A DNA stretch of 64,000 bases from BRH-c54 sp965284565 (GCA_965284565.1 OZ260100.1:868001-932000); one strand, 5' to 3'; numbered from the stretch's first letter, positions 33,132-42,855 are shown. Numbers and translations are program-made. Notes: generated by a model not told the origin, from the sequence alone.

Positions 33132-33530
33132 ATGAGAAGTGTTTTAATAGTTATTTTGCTGCTATGTACAACTTTAGGTTTTGCTCAAGAGAAACAATCA
33201 TTAGAGGCAATTGAACCTGAAGTTGTTTATGAAAACATACATGTTGAACCGGTTTACGAAAATGAACATGCTTCTTATTATCTTATTTGGATAAAGCAAG
33301 GAGTAAAGTCGCACAAGCATGTTGAGCATACAGAAAGTATTACTGTTATTGATGGCGCAGGAATAATGACTGTTGGCGATAAGCAATTTGAAATTAAAAA
33401 AGGTGATTTTTTCATTATCCCTAAAGATACGTTTCATTCACTAAAAGTAACTTCTGAAGTTCCTGTAAAAGTGCTTTCTGTGCAAATGCCTAAGTTTAAT
33501 AAAGAAGATAGGGTTTTTGAGGAAGAATAA
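33132..33530 (+). CDS. cupin-domain exported protein
   Basis: A 132-residue protein with a signal peptide (IVILLLCTTLGFAQ). A single cupin barrel follows, with histidines of motif 1 (VKSHKHVEHTE) and motif 2 (GDFFIIPKDTFHSLKV), so a metal-binding site is present. It could be a small oxidoreductase, isomerase or binding protein. It follows the HMA pair after 107 bases, perhaps on its own promoter. Its substrate is unknown. Confidence 0.82.
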   Translation: MRSVLIVILLLCTTLGFAQEKQSLEAIEPEVVYENIHVEPVYENEHASYYLIWIKQGVKSHKHVEHTESITVIDGAGIMTVGDKQFEIKKGDFFIIPKDTFHSLKVTSEVPVKVLSVQMPKFNKEDRVFEEE

Positions 33531-33549
33531 ACTATCAGTCTTACAATGC

Positions 33550-35097
33550 TTACCTTATAAGTGTAACTAGTCCTCTGTAAGCAAATTCCTTTCCTGGAGC
33601 AGATTTAAATCTGATTGAATACACATAGCTACCAACAGCCTGAAATTCACCTTTGTTATTAAAAGCGCCATTCCAGCCTTCATCAATATCATTGGTTTCA
33701 AAAACTTTTTGTCCCCATCTGTCAAAAATTATCATCTCGTAAGAAAGCGGATCGGCAAAAGTAAGCACAGGTTTAAAAACAGGGTTAAAAGTACTCAAAG
33801 GATCAAAAGCATTAGGAATATAAATTAATGGTACGTGTTCTACACAAGCTTCATTAGATGAGCTTCTAGCTGGAGGCAAAGCTCCAGGATGTGCAGCTCC
33901 ACCTTCTACAGCAACAATTTTATAACAAAATTCTCCATCACCTTCTAAAGTATTAGAAACATCATCTATATAGGTATTTTCTCCAATCAATGCCGGAACA
34001 GTTGCCAGCGGAGTAGTTTCCCAAATTCCACCAATAGATCTGTAAATTTCATAAGCGGTAACATTTCCTAACCAACCTTCATAAGCCGACCAAGTAAGCG
34101 TGTTGGTAAGCTCTAATTTATCATTATAAGCTTCTAAAAAAATGGTTTTACCTATATTAGATATAATTTTTGTCTGATTACAAAGGTTGACCATTTCTAT
34201 CTGATAATAATATGATGTTTCTTCAGCATCAACATCATAATCGTTAAAAACAATAAACGGATTCATACCTTTAAAAGCTGGAACTGAGCCTACCGTAACA
34301 AAAGCATCTGTTACTTTTTGTTTTCTTTGGATGTTATACACTTTAGCATCTGCAAAGGTATCAACATAAAACTGCACATCAATTTGTGTAGGAGCTTCAA
34401 CGGTTGCAGTGTATAGATATAAAAAATTAGGATCTTTAAGGAAAAAATTGGCATTTATATCTACAACATTAGTAGATGAAGAAAATGGTCCTGCTCCATT
34501 ATTTTCTATTACTCTAATATAAAACTGATAATTAGAACCTTGCACTACGCCTGTGTAAGTTATATTAGTATTGTTAGTTGTTCCCGCAGAAATAAATGGA
34601 GCTGCATCTTGACTCACAAAAAGTTCATAAAGCACATTTGTTCCCGAGGTAAAATCATCATATGCATTCCAAATAAAATTAATGGAGGCTGCACAAATGT
34701 TTATGTTGTATTCCAACAACATAGTATTATGATAGTTATCTCCATTAATAGAAGCGTTTCCACAATTATCTTTTACCCTAACACCATATTCTCTAACTTC
34801 TGTGTCAAAAAAATTATTAGCACTACCAGCAGGAAGAGTATAACATGTTGAACCGCCTGCAGGAACCGTAGCTATAGTTAAATCTGCCAAAGTAACCGGA
34901 TCGAACATAATAATATCATATTCTAAAATATCTGGGACAGTACTTGCTTGCCAACAAATAATGATATCACCATTAGGTAAAACAGATACAGAATCTACCA
35001 CCACCGTTGGCAATGGCGGAGAACCCGGCACACACTGCGCCTTAAACTCTAAAAAAGAGCTTAATAATAGTATTATGAAAATGATTTTTTTTAACAT
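33550..35097 (-). CDS. secreted protein with type IX (type B) sorting domain
   Basis: A 515-residue exported protein. Signal peptide residues 1-20 (LLLSSFLEFKAQ) are followed by a stretch of beta-sandwich segments resembling fibronectin type III domains (VSVLPNGDIIICWQAST, LTNTLTWSAYEGW). The C-terminal domain YIPNAFDPLSTFNP...IFDRWGQKVFETN...YRGLVTLIR is the gliding-motility-associated type B sorting signal. It is expected to be exported by the type IX machinery and attached to or shed from the surface. No enzymatic motif was seen. Confidence 0.88.
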   Translation of the reverse strand: MLKKIIFIILLLSSFLEFKAQCVPGSPPLPTVVVDSVSVLPNGDIIICWQASTVPDILEYDIIMFDPVTLADLTIATVPAGGSTCYTLPAGSANNFFDTEVREYGVRVKDNCGNASINGDNYHNTMLLEYNINICAASINFIWNAYDDFTSGTNVLYELFVSQDAAPFISAGTTNNTNITYTGVVQGSNYQFYIRVIENNGAGPFSSSTNVVDINANFFLKDPNFLYLYTATVEAPTQIDVQFYVDTFADAKVYNIQRKQKVTDAFVTVGSVPAFKGMNPFIVFNDYDVDAEETSYYYQIEMVNLCNQTKIISNIGKTIFLEAYNDKLELTNTLTWSAYEGWLGNVTAYEIYRSIGGIWETTPLATVPALIGENTYIDDVSNTLEGDGEFCYKIVAVEGGAAHPGALPPARSSSNEACVEHVPLIYIPNAFDPLSTFNPVFKPVLTFADPLSYEMIIFDRWGQKVFETNDIDEGWNGAFNNKGEFQAVGSYVYSIRFKSAPGKEFAYRGLVTLIR

Positions 35098-35134
35098 CTT
35101 AAGGTGTTCAAACGAATAATAATTAACCCTAAAA

Positions 35135-35695
35135 TTAATTACTAAAGGCTTTACTGAACTTCAACTCTCCTTTTTGGATTTTATTGTATCTATCCGTAAG
35201 TAAAGCCATCATTGCACTAAACGACTGAATGGCTTGTTGCGTTGCCTCCGAAATTTTTTCTTGCTTAAGCTTTAGCACTAAAAATCCGTATAACCCAACC
35301 ATACAAGCTTGTACTTCATTACTTATTTGCTTATCTGTTTTTTGGATAAATTCGGTTATGTTGGTTTTGGTTTTTAGGTATTGCTCTTGGTAATCTTTAT
35401 CCTGAATGGTAGTTAACAGAGAGTTATGCAGGTTATTAAGTTCCTCTAATCTGGTATTGACTTCTGCCAAGTGACCTTTTTCGGCTATACCTTGTTTAAG
35501 CATGTTTTTAATAATGTTTTCATACCATAGTTTAATTTCAGCTTTCATTTCTGGTGTAGCATCAAACTTATCGATTATTACATCATAAATTTTATCAATA
35601 TCAAACTCATTAAACCTTACTAAGTCTTCTATTTGCCACATATACAAGATGTATTCGGCTAAATTGGTTTTTTCTTTTTCTTTGGCTATTAACAT
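35135..35695 (-). CDS. DUF4924 family protein
   Basis: A 186-residue cytosolic helical protein. It begins MLIAKEKEKTNLAEYILYMWQIEDLVR, the characteristic DUF4924 start, and has coiled-coil segments (about residues 75-110) and the ending MALLTDRYNKIQKG. The family is widespread in Bacteroidota but uncharacterised. It follows the OmpH-like gene by 34 bases and probably shares its transcript. Confidence 0.8.
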   Translation of the reverse strand: MLIAKEKEKTNLAEYILYMWQIEDLVRFNEFDIDKIYDVIIDKFDATPEMKAEIKLWYENIIKNMLKQGIAEKGHLAEVNTRLEELNNLHNSLLTTIQDKDYQEQYLKTKTNITEFIQKTDKQISNEVQACMVGLYGFLVLKLKQEKISEATQQAIQSFSAMMALLTDRYNKIQKGELKFSKAFSN

Positions 35696-35729
35696 AAATT
35701 GTACTAATTATTAATTGGGAATATTTGGA

Positions 35730-36377
35730 TTATGGTTTTACTTTAGGGGCTTTATCTTCGTTGTATTTTTTATTTAATCCTTTTACTATATCATTGGTAA
35801 TATCAATATCTTTATTAAAATCCAACACAAAATTTCTGGTTTGAGATTCACCAATAATAATATCATATTTAGTTAACTCGTTGTGTTGTTTTATATAATC
35901 TTTTATAGCTTTGTACAATTGAGTGTTTAATTCAATCATTTCTTTTTCAAAACGCTGAGCAAACTCTTCTCTTAGTTGATAGATTTTTTCTTCCTCTTCT
36001 GCTAACTCTTTTTGTTTTAATTCTCCTTCAAACTGTGTCATGTTAGGAGCTTTTTTTCTAAAATCCTCAATTTTCTTTTGAAATTCTTTCGATTTGGCTT
36101 TAAGCTGAGCATCATAAGATTTTTCTTTTTTTTCTAATTTAGATTTTAACTCATCATACAATTTGTATTTTATTTGTAGCGAATCTACATTAATATATCC
36201 AATTTTAGACTTAGAACTATCGCTGCTTACAATCATTTCTTCAATAGCTTCAGTTGTTGGAACTTCTTCTGTTTGCTGTTCTGCAGGAGTTACGGCTTTA
36301 CTAGAAAATTGAAGATAAAACAATATAATAATAGCAATACCCATTACTGTATTAAGTACTAATGATAAGTTTTTCAT
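35730..36377 (-). CDS. OmpH/Skp-family periplasmic chaperone
   Basis: A 215-residue protein with an N-terminal hydrophobic segment (about residues 6-24). Residues 60-75 read KIGYINVDSLQIKYKLYDEL, the OmpH/Skp strand, and a long coiled coil of charged residues spans ~75-155, forming the Skp tentacles. A C-terminal strand (YDIIIGESQTRNFVLDFNKDIDIT) completes the small barrel. It probably holds unfolded outer-membrane proteins. A duplicated 18-base segment covers its start (see 36372-36439). Confidence 0.83.
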   Translation of the reverse strand: MKNLSLVLNTVMGIAIIILFYLQFSSKAVTPAEQQTEEVPTTEAIEEMIVSSDSSKSKIGYINVDSLQIKYKLYDELKSKLEKKEKSYDAQLKAKSKEFQKKIEDFRKKAPNMTQFEGELKQKELAEEEEKIYQLREEFAQRFEKEMIELNTQLYKAIKDYIKQHNELTKYDIIIGESQTRNFVLDFNKDIDITNDIVKGLNKKYNEDKAPKVKP

Positions 36378-36439
36378 GTGTTTATATTTATTTTATTAAA
36401 TCGGTCACATGGAATGATTCATTTCATGTGTTTATATTT
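36372..36439. repeat. 18-bp direct repeat at the ompH-like start
   Basis: TTTCATGTGTTTATATTT occurs at 36372-36389 and 36422-36439, exactly 50 bases apart. The left copy includes the start codon of the OmpH-like gene and the right copy duplicates it upstream, placing a second ATG in the leader. It may be a small tandem duplication or a regulatory element. Confidence 0.55.
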
Positions 36440-36517
36440 GGTTTCTACTAATGCGGCAAAATTGAGCATTATTTTTTTAATCAAGAAAGTTAGAGGTATT
36501 TGCTTTTATAATAAGCG

Positions 36518-36922
36518 TTAAGAAAATGGAGCTTCGGTTTGTTTGCTAATAAATTCAAAAGGTAAGTTTACCATACAGGCAAAATCCTCTCCTACCTCTT
36601 TCATGTCATCATCTTCAACAGAAAAATGCCAAACGATTTTTACGTTTACGCCTTGTTCTTTTAAATCTTTTAATTTATACAATAAAAAAAGTATTCTTTT
36701 TGATGAAAAAACATTGAAATACTCTAAGTCAAACACAAAATTAATATCCTGATTAACATTAGCTTTAACTTCATCTAGCCAGTTTAATATAGGTTGATAA
36801 AATTGCTCAACTTCAGTTACAACAGATTTGCCTTTTATTGAAAACACATTATTTTCAACATCCAAAATTACTTCGGGAGAAGTAGTTGTTGCAGCTTTGT
36901 ATATTTTATCTATTTTTCCCAT
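36518..36922 (-). CDS. SiaC-like regulatory phosphoprotein (DUF1987)
   Basis: A 134-residue cytosolic protein. Motifs TSPEVILD, FSIKGKSVV, VFDLEYFNVFSSKRILFLLYKL and VKIVWHF match DUF1987/SiaC, an anti-sigma-antagonist-like protein phosphorylated at Ser/Thr residues and controlling diguanylate-cyclase or stress modules in proteobacteria. The partner kinase and phosphatase (SiaB, SiaA) are not in this window. Function here is by family analogy. Confidence 0.85.
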   Translation of the reverse strand: MGKIDKIYKAATTTSPEVILDVENNVFSIKGKSVVTEVEQFYQPILNWLDEVKANVNQDINFVFDLEYFNVFSSKRILFLLYKLKDLKEQGVNVKIVWHFSVEDDDMKEVGEDFACMVNLPFEFISKQTEAPFS

Positions 36923-37023
36923 TTTAAAACCCGAAAGTACAATTTTTTTATGTTTTCACAATATTTTTTATACTTAATGCTCATATTTTTGGACTAAGTG
37001 CTTATTTGAATAGATGAATTTTT

Positions 37024-37740
37024 TTATAAACTCTTCATTTCTCTTAATTTAGTTGCTTGTCTTCGAGATAATTCTATTTTCATTTTGTTTTTTAGCGTAA
37101 CCATTAATCCACCATTAAACCAATTTTCTACATTCTCTATCCAACTTAAATTTATAATGTGTTTTCTATTTGCCCTAAAAAAGAAATCTTCATTTAGTTT
37201 ATCTCCTAAATTATTTAACGACTTTAATATAAGCGGTTTATTGTTTTCAAAATATACCCTTACATAGTTTCCTTCAGATTCAAACAAAGGCACATCTTTA
37301 AGTTGAACAAACCAACATTTATCTCCATCTTTAACAAAAACCCTATCTTGAATTCCCAGTTTATTACTATTCGACTGCGTTTGAACATCTCTCAACTGAG
37401 ATTTAATTTTTTCTATTGTTTCTCTAAGTCTTTCGGGTTGAATTGGCTTAAGCAAATAATCTAAAGCATTTACCTGAAAAGCTTTTATAGCATATTCATC
37501 ATAAGCAGTAACAAAAACCACAATTGGAGCAAAATCAAGTTCTTCTAATAAACTAAATCCATCTTTTCCTGGCATTTGAATATCTAAAAATACAAAATCT
37601 GGTTGAAGGCTATTAATTTGTTCTATAGCAGCATCAGCATTATCACACTCATCAATTATCTCTACTTCAGGAAAATCTTTTAATAGATTTGTTAATTCCT
37701 TTCTCGCCAATCGCTCATCATCTACTATAATTGTTTTCAT
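37024..37740 (-). CDS. LytTR response regulator
   Basis: A 238-residue regulator starting MKTIIVDDERLARKEL at 37740; a longer frame to 37914 adds a hydrophobic stretch that does not belong to the family and overlaps the metF start. The receiver domain shows VDDE, phospho-acceptor D in FLDIQMPGKDG, T in FVTAYDEYA and K in LLKPI. The C-terminal LytTR DNA-binding domain has CWFVQLKDVPLFESEGNYVRVYF and FFRANRKHIINLSWI. The partner sensor histidine kinase is not adjacent, so it is an orphan within this window. Confidence 0.9.
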   Translation of the reverse strand: MKTIIVDDERLARKELTNLLKDFPEVEIIDECDNADAAIEQINSLQPDFVFLDIQMPGKDGFSLLEELDFAPIVVFVTAYDEYAIKAFQVNALDYLLKPIQPERLRETIEKIKSQLRDVQTQSNSNKLGIQDRVFVKDGDKCWFVQLKDVPLFESEGNYVRVYFENNKPLILKSLNNLGDKLNEDFFFRANRKHIINLSWIENVENWFNGGLMVTLKNKMKIELSRRQATKLREMKSL

Positions 37741-37896
37741 ATTATTTATTAAGATGGGGTTAATAATGATTACTTCAAACCTACTATTTTTTTTTAGACC
37801 AACAAATAAAGTTGCGGAATAAAAGATTTTACAGCCTTCATTTTCTATCAATTGAAAATAAAGTAATATGTTTGCCAAAAATTTAAACTCCCTATT

Positions 37897-38850
37897 TTGA
37901 AAGTAATAGAACATATTAATAAAGCCAAAAAACCACTTTTTTCTTTTGAGATTTTACCTCCGTTAAAAGGAAAAGGCATTCAATCTATTTACGATAGTAT
38001 TGACCCTTTAATTGATTTTAATCCTTCTTTTATTAATGTTACTTACCACCGAGAGGAGTTTATTTACAAAAAAAGAGAGAAAGGTTATTTAGAAAAAATT
38101 GCCATAAAAAAACGTCCTGGAACAGTGGGTATTTGTGCCGCAATTGTAAACAAATACAAAATAGACGCTGTTCCTCATATTATTTGTGGAGGGTTTACTA
38201 AAGAGGAAACCGAAAATGCACTGATAGATTTAGACTTTTTAGGTATTGATAATGTATTGGCATTAAGAGGCGACCCTATTAAAACTGAACCTGCTTTTAT
38301 TCCTGAAAAAGAAGGACATGAATATGCTGTTGATTTAGTAAAACAAATTGTTGGTTTAAACAATGGTGTTTATATGGATGAAGATTTGCAAAATGCTTCT
38401 CCAACTAATTTTTGCATTGGCGTTGCTGGTTACCCAGAAAAACATTTTGAATCGCCAAACATTAAGTCTGACTTAAAACACTTAAAACAAAAGGTGGATG
38501 CTGGTGCAGAATACATTGTTACACAATTGTTTTACGACACTGAAAAGTTTATTGATTTTGTAAATCTTTGCAGAAAAAATGGCATTAATGTGCCTATAAT
38601 ACCTGGTATTAAACCCATTTCTAATAAGAAGCAATTGATTTCTCTATCTAAGTTTTTCCATATAGATTTACCAGATGATTTGGTTGATGCTATAGAAAAA
38701 TGTAAAGATGATGAAGCCGTAAAACAAGTTGGTATTGAATGGGCAATTGACCAATCTAAAAAATTAGTGGAATTTGGTGTGCCATGTATTCATTATTATA
38801 CCATGGGAAAATCTGTTGCTGTAAAAGAAATTGCTAAAGCGATTTATTAA
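37897..38850 (+). CDS. metF: methylenetetrahydrofolate reductase
   Basis: A 317-residue MTHFR that reduces 5,10-methylene-THF to 5-methyl-THF, using FAD and NADH, in methionine synthesis. Family motifs: FSFEILPPLKG, FINVTYHREE, LALRGDP and FYDTEKFIDFVN. No early ATG is in frame; the N-terminus MKVIEHINKAKK matches the family, so translation starts at the TTG at 37897. It stands divergently next to the LytTR gene, and its stop overlaps the convergent beta-barrel gene by 3 bases. Confidence 0.94.
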   Translation: MKVIEHINKAKKPLFSFEILPPLKGKGIQSIYDSIDPLIDFNPSFINVTYHREEFIYKKREKGYLEKIAIKKRPGTVGICAAIVNKYKIDAVPHIICGGFTKEETENALIDLDFLGIDNVLALRGDPIKTEPAFIPEKEGHEYAVDLVKQIVGLNNGVYMDEDLQNASPTNFCIGVAGYPEKHFESPNIKSDLKHLKQKVDAGAEYIVTQLFYDTEKFIDFVNLCRKNGINVPIIPGIKPISNKKQLISLSKFFHIDLPDDLVDAIEKCKDDEAVKQVGIEWAIDQSKKLVEFGVPCIHYYTMGKSVAVKEIAKAIY

Positions 38851-39603
38851 AAATGATAACTTGCTCCCAAACGAATACCATAATTGTATAGTTTTAATGT
38901 AGCAAACTCAGATTCTTGGATAGCAGTTAAAAATCGTTGGTAATGCGGCTGTAATCGTAAGGTAAAATGTTGGCTTAGTTCGTATTCTAATCCCAAACTT
39001 CCATTAAAAGCAATGTTGAAAGGAGCAGTATCGTTTCTTGTAGGTTTTCTATCGTTGTAAAAACTTGTGTCAAAATCATCTATTTTAACTATATTTTTTT
39101 GATTGATTAAAATATTTGCGGTTAAACCTGCTGATAAAAATAATTTTACTTTTCTATTGATAATGTAAAAATTGACATTTAATGGAACATCAATATATCT
39201 ATAATTATAAAAGATGCTTCCTTTTTCTGTTTCTTCAGGGTAAAATACTGTAGTAAATGTAATATCATCAATTTTATACCCTTTGTTGGCATAATAAACA
39301 CCCCAATTCTAAAGAAAATCGTTTGCTCAGTTGATATGTAGAATAAATACCAAATGAATAGCAAAATTTCGGACTTTCTAAGGAATCTAACATGGGTTTA
39401 CTCACATTCATTAAAAAATCATTTTTTTCACCCTTGCTAGTTGGATTAAAAGAACGATAACCCATTTCGGGAGAAACAGCTATTCCAATGGAAAACCTAC
39501 TTGTTTTGATCGGTATAGAGTCTTGTTCTTGACCATAACTTACCTGAAAAGCAAGTAACATAGCCAGTAAAAATAGATGTTTAATAATAACTGATTTTTT
39601 CAT
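38847..39603 (-). pseudogene. outer-membrane beta-barrel protein, frameshifted
   Basis: The reading frame begins MKKSVIIKHLFLLAM with a signal peptide (to ...VSYGQ). It runs to SLELG, where a GGGG run (39301-39304) shifts it and gives an early stop after CLLCQQRV at 39274. Removing one G restores the frame as GVYYANKGYKIDDIT... and continues through FLSAGLTANIL to the C-terminal barrel strand GIRLGASYHF with stop at 38847-38849. The whole would be a ~250-residue porin/OMP_b-brl protein. It is a recent frameshift or sequencing error, since the downstream frame is otherwise intact. Confidence 0.82.
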
Positions 39604-39664
39604 GGAAATTTAGAACCATATAAATTATGAAAACCATCAACTCCTATATACTCAAGGCACTTCT

Positions 39665-39690
39665 AAAGTACTCCTAAGTACTTTTTTTAC
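39665..39690 (-). terminator. possible weak terminator after glmS
   Basis: AAAGTACT (39665-39672) pairs with AGTACTTT (39677-39684) just beyond the glmS stop. The T tract in the leftward direction is short, so efficiency is doubtful. Confidence 0.35.
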
Positions 39691-41531
39691 TCCACAGTAA
39701 CCGATTTTGCTAAGTTTCTTGGTTGGTCAACATTACAACCTCTCATTACTGCTATATGGTAAGAAAGTAATTGTAATGGAATAGACGTTAATAACGGACT
39801 AAATAAATCTTCTACTTCTGGAATTTCTATAACATGATCTGCAATGGCTTTCACATCAACATCGCCTTCGTTTACAATAGCTATTATTTTACCACTTCTT
39901 GCTTTTACTTCCTCAATATTAGAAACTACTTTATCGTAATTTCCCTTCTTGGTAGCAATAACTACTACGGGCATTTCTTCGTCAATTAAAGCAATTGGTC
40001 CGTGTTTCATTTCTGCTGCTGGGTAACCTTCAGCATGGATATAAGAAATCTCTTTTAATTTTAAAGCTCCTTCTAATGCTACTGGGAAGTTATATCCTCT
40101 TCCTAAGTATAAGAAGTTTCGGGCATCTTTAAATAAAGCTGAAATATGTTTAACTTGTTTGTCAGAAGAAAGTAAATGCTCTACTTTTTCAGGGATTGAG
40201 CTTAACTCATGTAACAACGCTCTAAATTTAGATTCGGAAATAGTGCCTTTTTTATGAGCAATTGAAAGTGCCATTAACGAAAGTACGGTTACCTGAGAAG
40301 TAAATGCTTTAGTTGAAGCTACTCCAATTTCTGGTCCAGCATGGGTATATGAACCTGCATGAGTTTCTCTAGAAATTGATGAACCAACAACATTACAAAT
40401 ACCAATAATAGTTGCTCCTTTGTCTTTAGCCAATTTAATAGCTGCAAGTGTATCAGCAGTTTCACCAGATTGAGAAATGGCTATTACCACATCACTTTCA
40501 GAAATAATAGGATTTCTATATCTAAACTCTGATGCGTATTCTACCTCAACAGGAATTCTAGTAAGGTCTTCTAATAAATACTCTCCAACCAATCCGGCAT
40601 GCCAAGAAGTTCCACAAGCAACAATAATTATTCTGCTTGCATTCATCATTTTTTGCTCATAATCTCTAATTCCTCCTAAAGAAACAATACCTTTATCTAA
40701 ATCAATCCTACCACGCATACTGTTACGTATCGATTGTGGTTGTTCATATATTTCTTTCAACATGAAGTGCTCATAACCACCTTTTTCAATGGCTTCTAAT
40801 TGCATTTCTAATTCTTGTATGTAAGGCGTTTTTTCTTGATTTTTAATATTCTTTAGATGAATATCCTCTCCTTTAGTAAGTACCGCAATTTCTTCATCTT
40901 CTAAATAAACTACATTTCTAGTATATTCAACTATTGGAGTAGCATCTGAAGCAACATAAAATTCATTTCCTTCTCCTATTCCTATTACTAACGGACTACT
41001 TTTTTTAGCTGCAATTAATGTGTTAGGATTATTTTTATCGATAATTACAATAGCATAAGCTCCTATTACCTCTCCTAATGCTATTCTAACTGCTTCTGCA
41101 AGTGGAACATTGGTTTTTTGTTGAACATCTTCAATAAGGTGAATTAAAACTTCTGTATCTGTTTCACTTTTAAACTCATGCCCTCTTAATTTTAACCCCT
41201 GTTTTAACGAAGCATAGTTTTCTATAATCCCATTATGAATTATAGCTAATTTTTCATTGCCTGAATAATGAGGGTGTGCATTAATATCATTTGGTAATCC
41301 GTGAGTAGCCCAACGAGTATGTCCAATACCTATTGAGCCATTAACATTTTTACCTACCACAAGGTTTTCAAGCTCTACAACTTTACCTTGTTTTTTAAAT
41401 AAATTAATTTCACCATTATCAATAATGGCAACTCCAGAACTATCGTATCCTCTATATTCTAATCTTTTTAATCCTTTAATTAAAATTGGATAAGCTTGTT
41501 TATCTCCTAAATATGCAACAATTCCACACAT
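39687..41531 (-). CDS. glmS: glutamine-fructose-6-phosphate aminotransferase
   Basis: A 614-residue GlmS that makes glucosamine-6-phosphate for cell-wall and surface polysaccharides. CGIVAYLG at the start gives catalytic Cys2 of the glutaminase domain, with RWATHGLPNDINAHPH nearby. The isomerase part holds two SIS domains with CGTSWHAGLVGEYLLE and SQSGETADTL, and the ending PRNLAKSVTVE is standard. Full length. It follows the DUF4270 gene by 4 bases in an operon with the GlgA-like gene. No glmS ribozyme was seen upstream. Confidence 0.96.
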   Translation of the reverse strand: MCGIVAYLGDKQAYPILIKGLKRLEYRGYDSSGVAIIDNGEINLFKKQGKVVELENLVVGKNVNGSIGIGHTRWATHGLPNDINAHPHYSGNEKLAIIHNGIIENYASLKQGLKLRGHEFKSETDTEVLIHLIEDVQQKTNVPLAEAVRIALGEVIGAYAIVIIDKNNPNTLIAAKKSSPLVIGIGEGNEFYVASDATPIVEYTRNVVYLEDEEIAVLTKGEDIHLKNIKNQEKTPYIQELEMQLEAIEKGGYEHFMLKEIYEQPQSIRNSMRGRIDLDKGIVSLGGIRDYEQKMMNASRIIIVACGTSWHAGLVGEYLLEDLTRIPVEVEYASEFRYRNPIISESDVVIAISQSGETADTLAAIKLAKDKGATIIGICNVVGSSISRETHAGSYTHAGPEIGVASTKAFTSQVTVLSLMALSIAHKKGTISESKFRALLHELSSIPEKVEHLLSSDKQVKHISALFKDARNFLYLGRGYNFPVALEGALKLKEISYIHAEGYPAAEMKHGPIALIDEEMPVVVIATKKGNYDKVVSNIEEVKARSGKIIAIVNEGDVDVKAIADHVIEIPEVEDLFSPLLTSIPLQLLSYHIAVMRGCNVDQPRNLAKSVTVE

Positions 41532-41535
41532 ATTC

Positions 41536-42855
41536 TTATAATTTAGTATAGGTAATATTTAATTTTAATTTAGCTATTTGATTTTTATTGGTAGTAATTA
41601 CCGACCTGTTTGCCGATATGGATTGACCTGTAGCCACCAAGTACATTCCATTATTACTAGTAGTATTATAAATCATGCTATGTACATGTCTTGGTATGTT
41701 AAAAGTATAGGTTTTTTCGGTCGCATTTAAAGAACCACCAAAAAAATCAAGCCCCTCAAAAAAGTCAGGTAAAAATACCGACTGTCCGCTATTGTCTATT
41801 GCAACTAATGTAAGCATAGGAATAGTAGGGTAGGTAGCATCTGTTCCACTTTCTATAGTTACTACAAGTTCTGCTTTGTTGATTACTACTTCTCCATCAT
41901 TTATTATTTCTTTAATATGTGGGACTTCAATTTTGGTTTTAACACCCGCCATAGTTTGTACATAGCTAACAGTAGTATCTCCACCACCAAGTAATTGTGC
42001 TTCTACATCAGTACCAGTATAGTTGTGGTCAAACCTGTTGTATTTTGCACTTTCTGAATTAATGATAAAGTCATATTTAGATGTGTCGTTATAATAAAGC
42101 GTTAAGGTTGATAAAGATGAATTGGTATTAAAATAAGCAATTGCTCCTTGTCCAGGACTTAAAGTGGTATTCTGAACAGAATCTGTTGTTGTTAAGTAAA
42201 AACCTTTAAAAAATTGTGTGAAATTGGTATTGTTTGCCAAGTTAGAAGTACCTGATTCTGCAAAAATTTTATTACCAAAAGTATTACCTAAGTTAATTCT
42301 TAAGTGAGGCCCTACATTTCCACCTTCAAAAGCAACCATTACGCTATCAGCTATTCTGGGAGTGAAAGTTGTTGTAGTAATAGGTGTGTTATCAAAAGCT
42401 AATTTCTGATTAGAATAGTAACTATCACTTGTACTCATTTGTTCAGTAACTTCATAAACATTAATAGAAATGGCTGCATTTGTATCTCCATAAACATTGT
42501 TATAAGCTAAAGTCAACACTGCTGAATCTAAAACAGCTCCAACACCAAAATCTACATTAAGTCCATTTAATGTAGCTTGAGTATAAATAGAGGAGGCTGT
42601 TGGTCCGAAAATAGGGTCGTTGTAAATTCCTAAAAGATTATATATTGACACATCGGTTCTAATAGAATCTTCTTTTGCTAGAGAGGTAACCAGGGTAAAA
42701 GTATCCGTTTTCATGATGTTGGCATTACCACTATCAAATTCAGGAACTAGCTCACCGTCTTTCTTACATGAATTAAAAAAGAGAGCAATGCTTAGAAAAA
42801 AGAGAGCGGAAAGCAATGTTACTTTCCGCATAAATAAGGACTTAGATATTTTCAT
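41536..42855 (-). CDS. DUF4270 lipoprotein
   Basis: A 439-residue lipoprotein: signal with LFFNSC and the lipidated cysteine followed by KKDGELVPEF. The mature part has the DUF4270 pattern LGIYNDPIFGPTASSIYTQA and a beta-rich C-terminal domain (TYTFNIPRHVHSMIYN). The family is conserved beside glmS and the GlgA-like gene in Bacteroidota, as here, but its role is unknown; an envelope function is inferred. It is 40 bases after the GlgA-like gene. Confidence 0.88.
   Translation of the reverse strand: MKISKSLFMRKVTLLSALFFLSIALFFNSCKKDGELVPEFDSGNANIMKTDTFTLVTSLAKEDSIRTDVSIYNLLGIYNDPIFGPTASSIYTQATLNGLNVDFGVGAVLDSAVLTLAYNNVYGDTNAAISINVYEVTEQMSTSDSYYSNQKLAFDNTPITTTTFTPRIADSVMVAFEGGNVGPHLRINLGNTFGNKIFAESGTSNLANNTNFTQFFKGFYLTTTDSVQNTTLSPGQGAIAYFNTNSSLSTLTLYYNDTSKYDFIINSESAKYNRFDHNYTGTDVEAQLLGGGDTTVSYVQTMAGVKTKIEVPHIKEIINDGEVVINKAELVVTIESGTDATYPTIPMLTLVAIDNSGQSVFLPDFFEGLDFFGGSLNATEKTYTFNIPRHVHSMIYNTTSNNGMYLVATGQSISANRSVITTNKNQIAKLKLNITYTKL

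Noticed and set aside
37741..37914. Longer N-terminus for the LytTR regulator
   Set aside because: The extra 58 residues do not match the receiver-domain family and overlap the metF start; the ATG at 37740 begins the canonical MKTIIVDDE.
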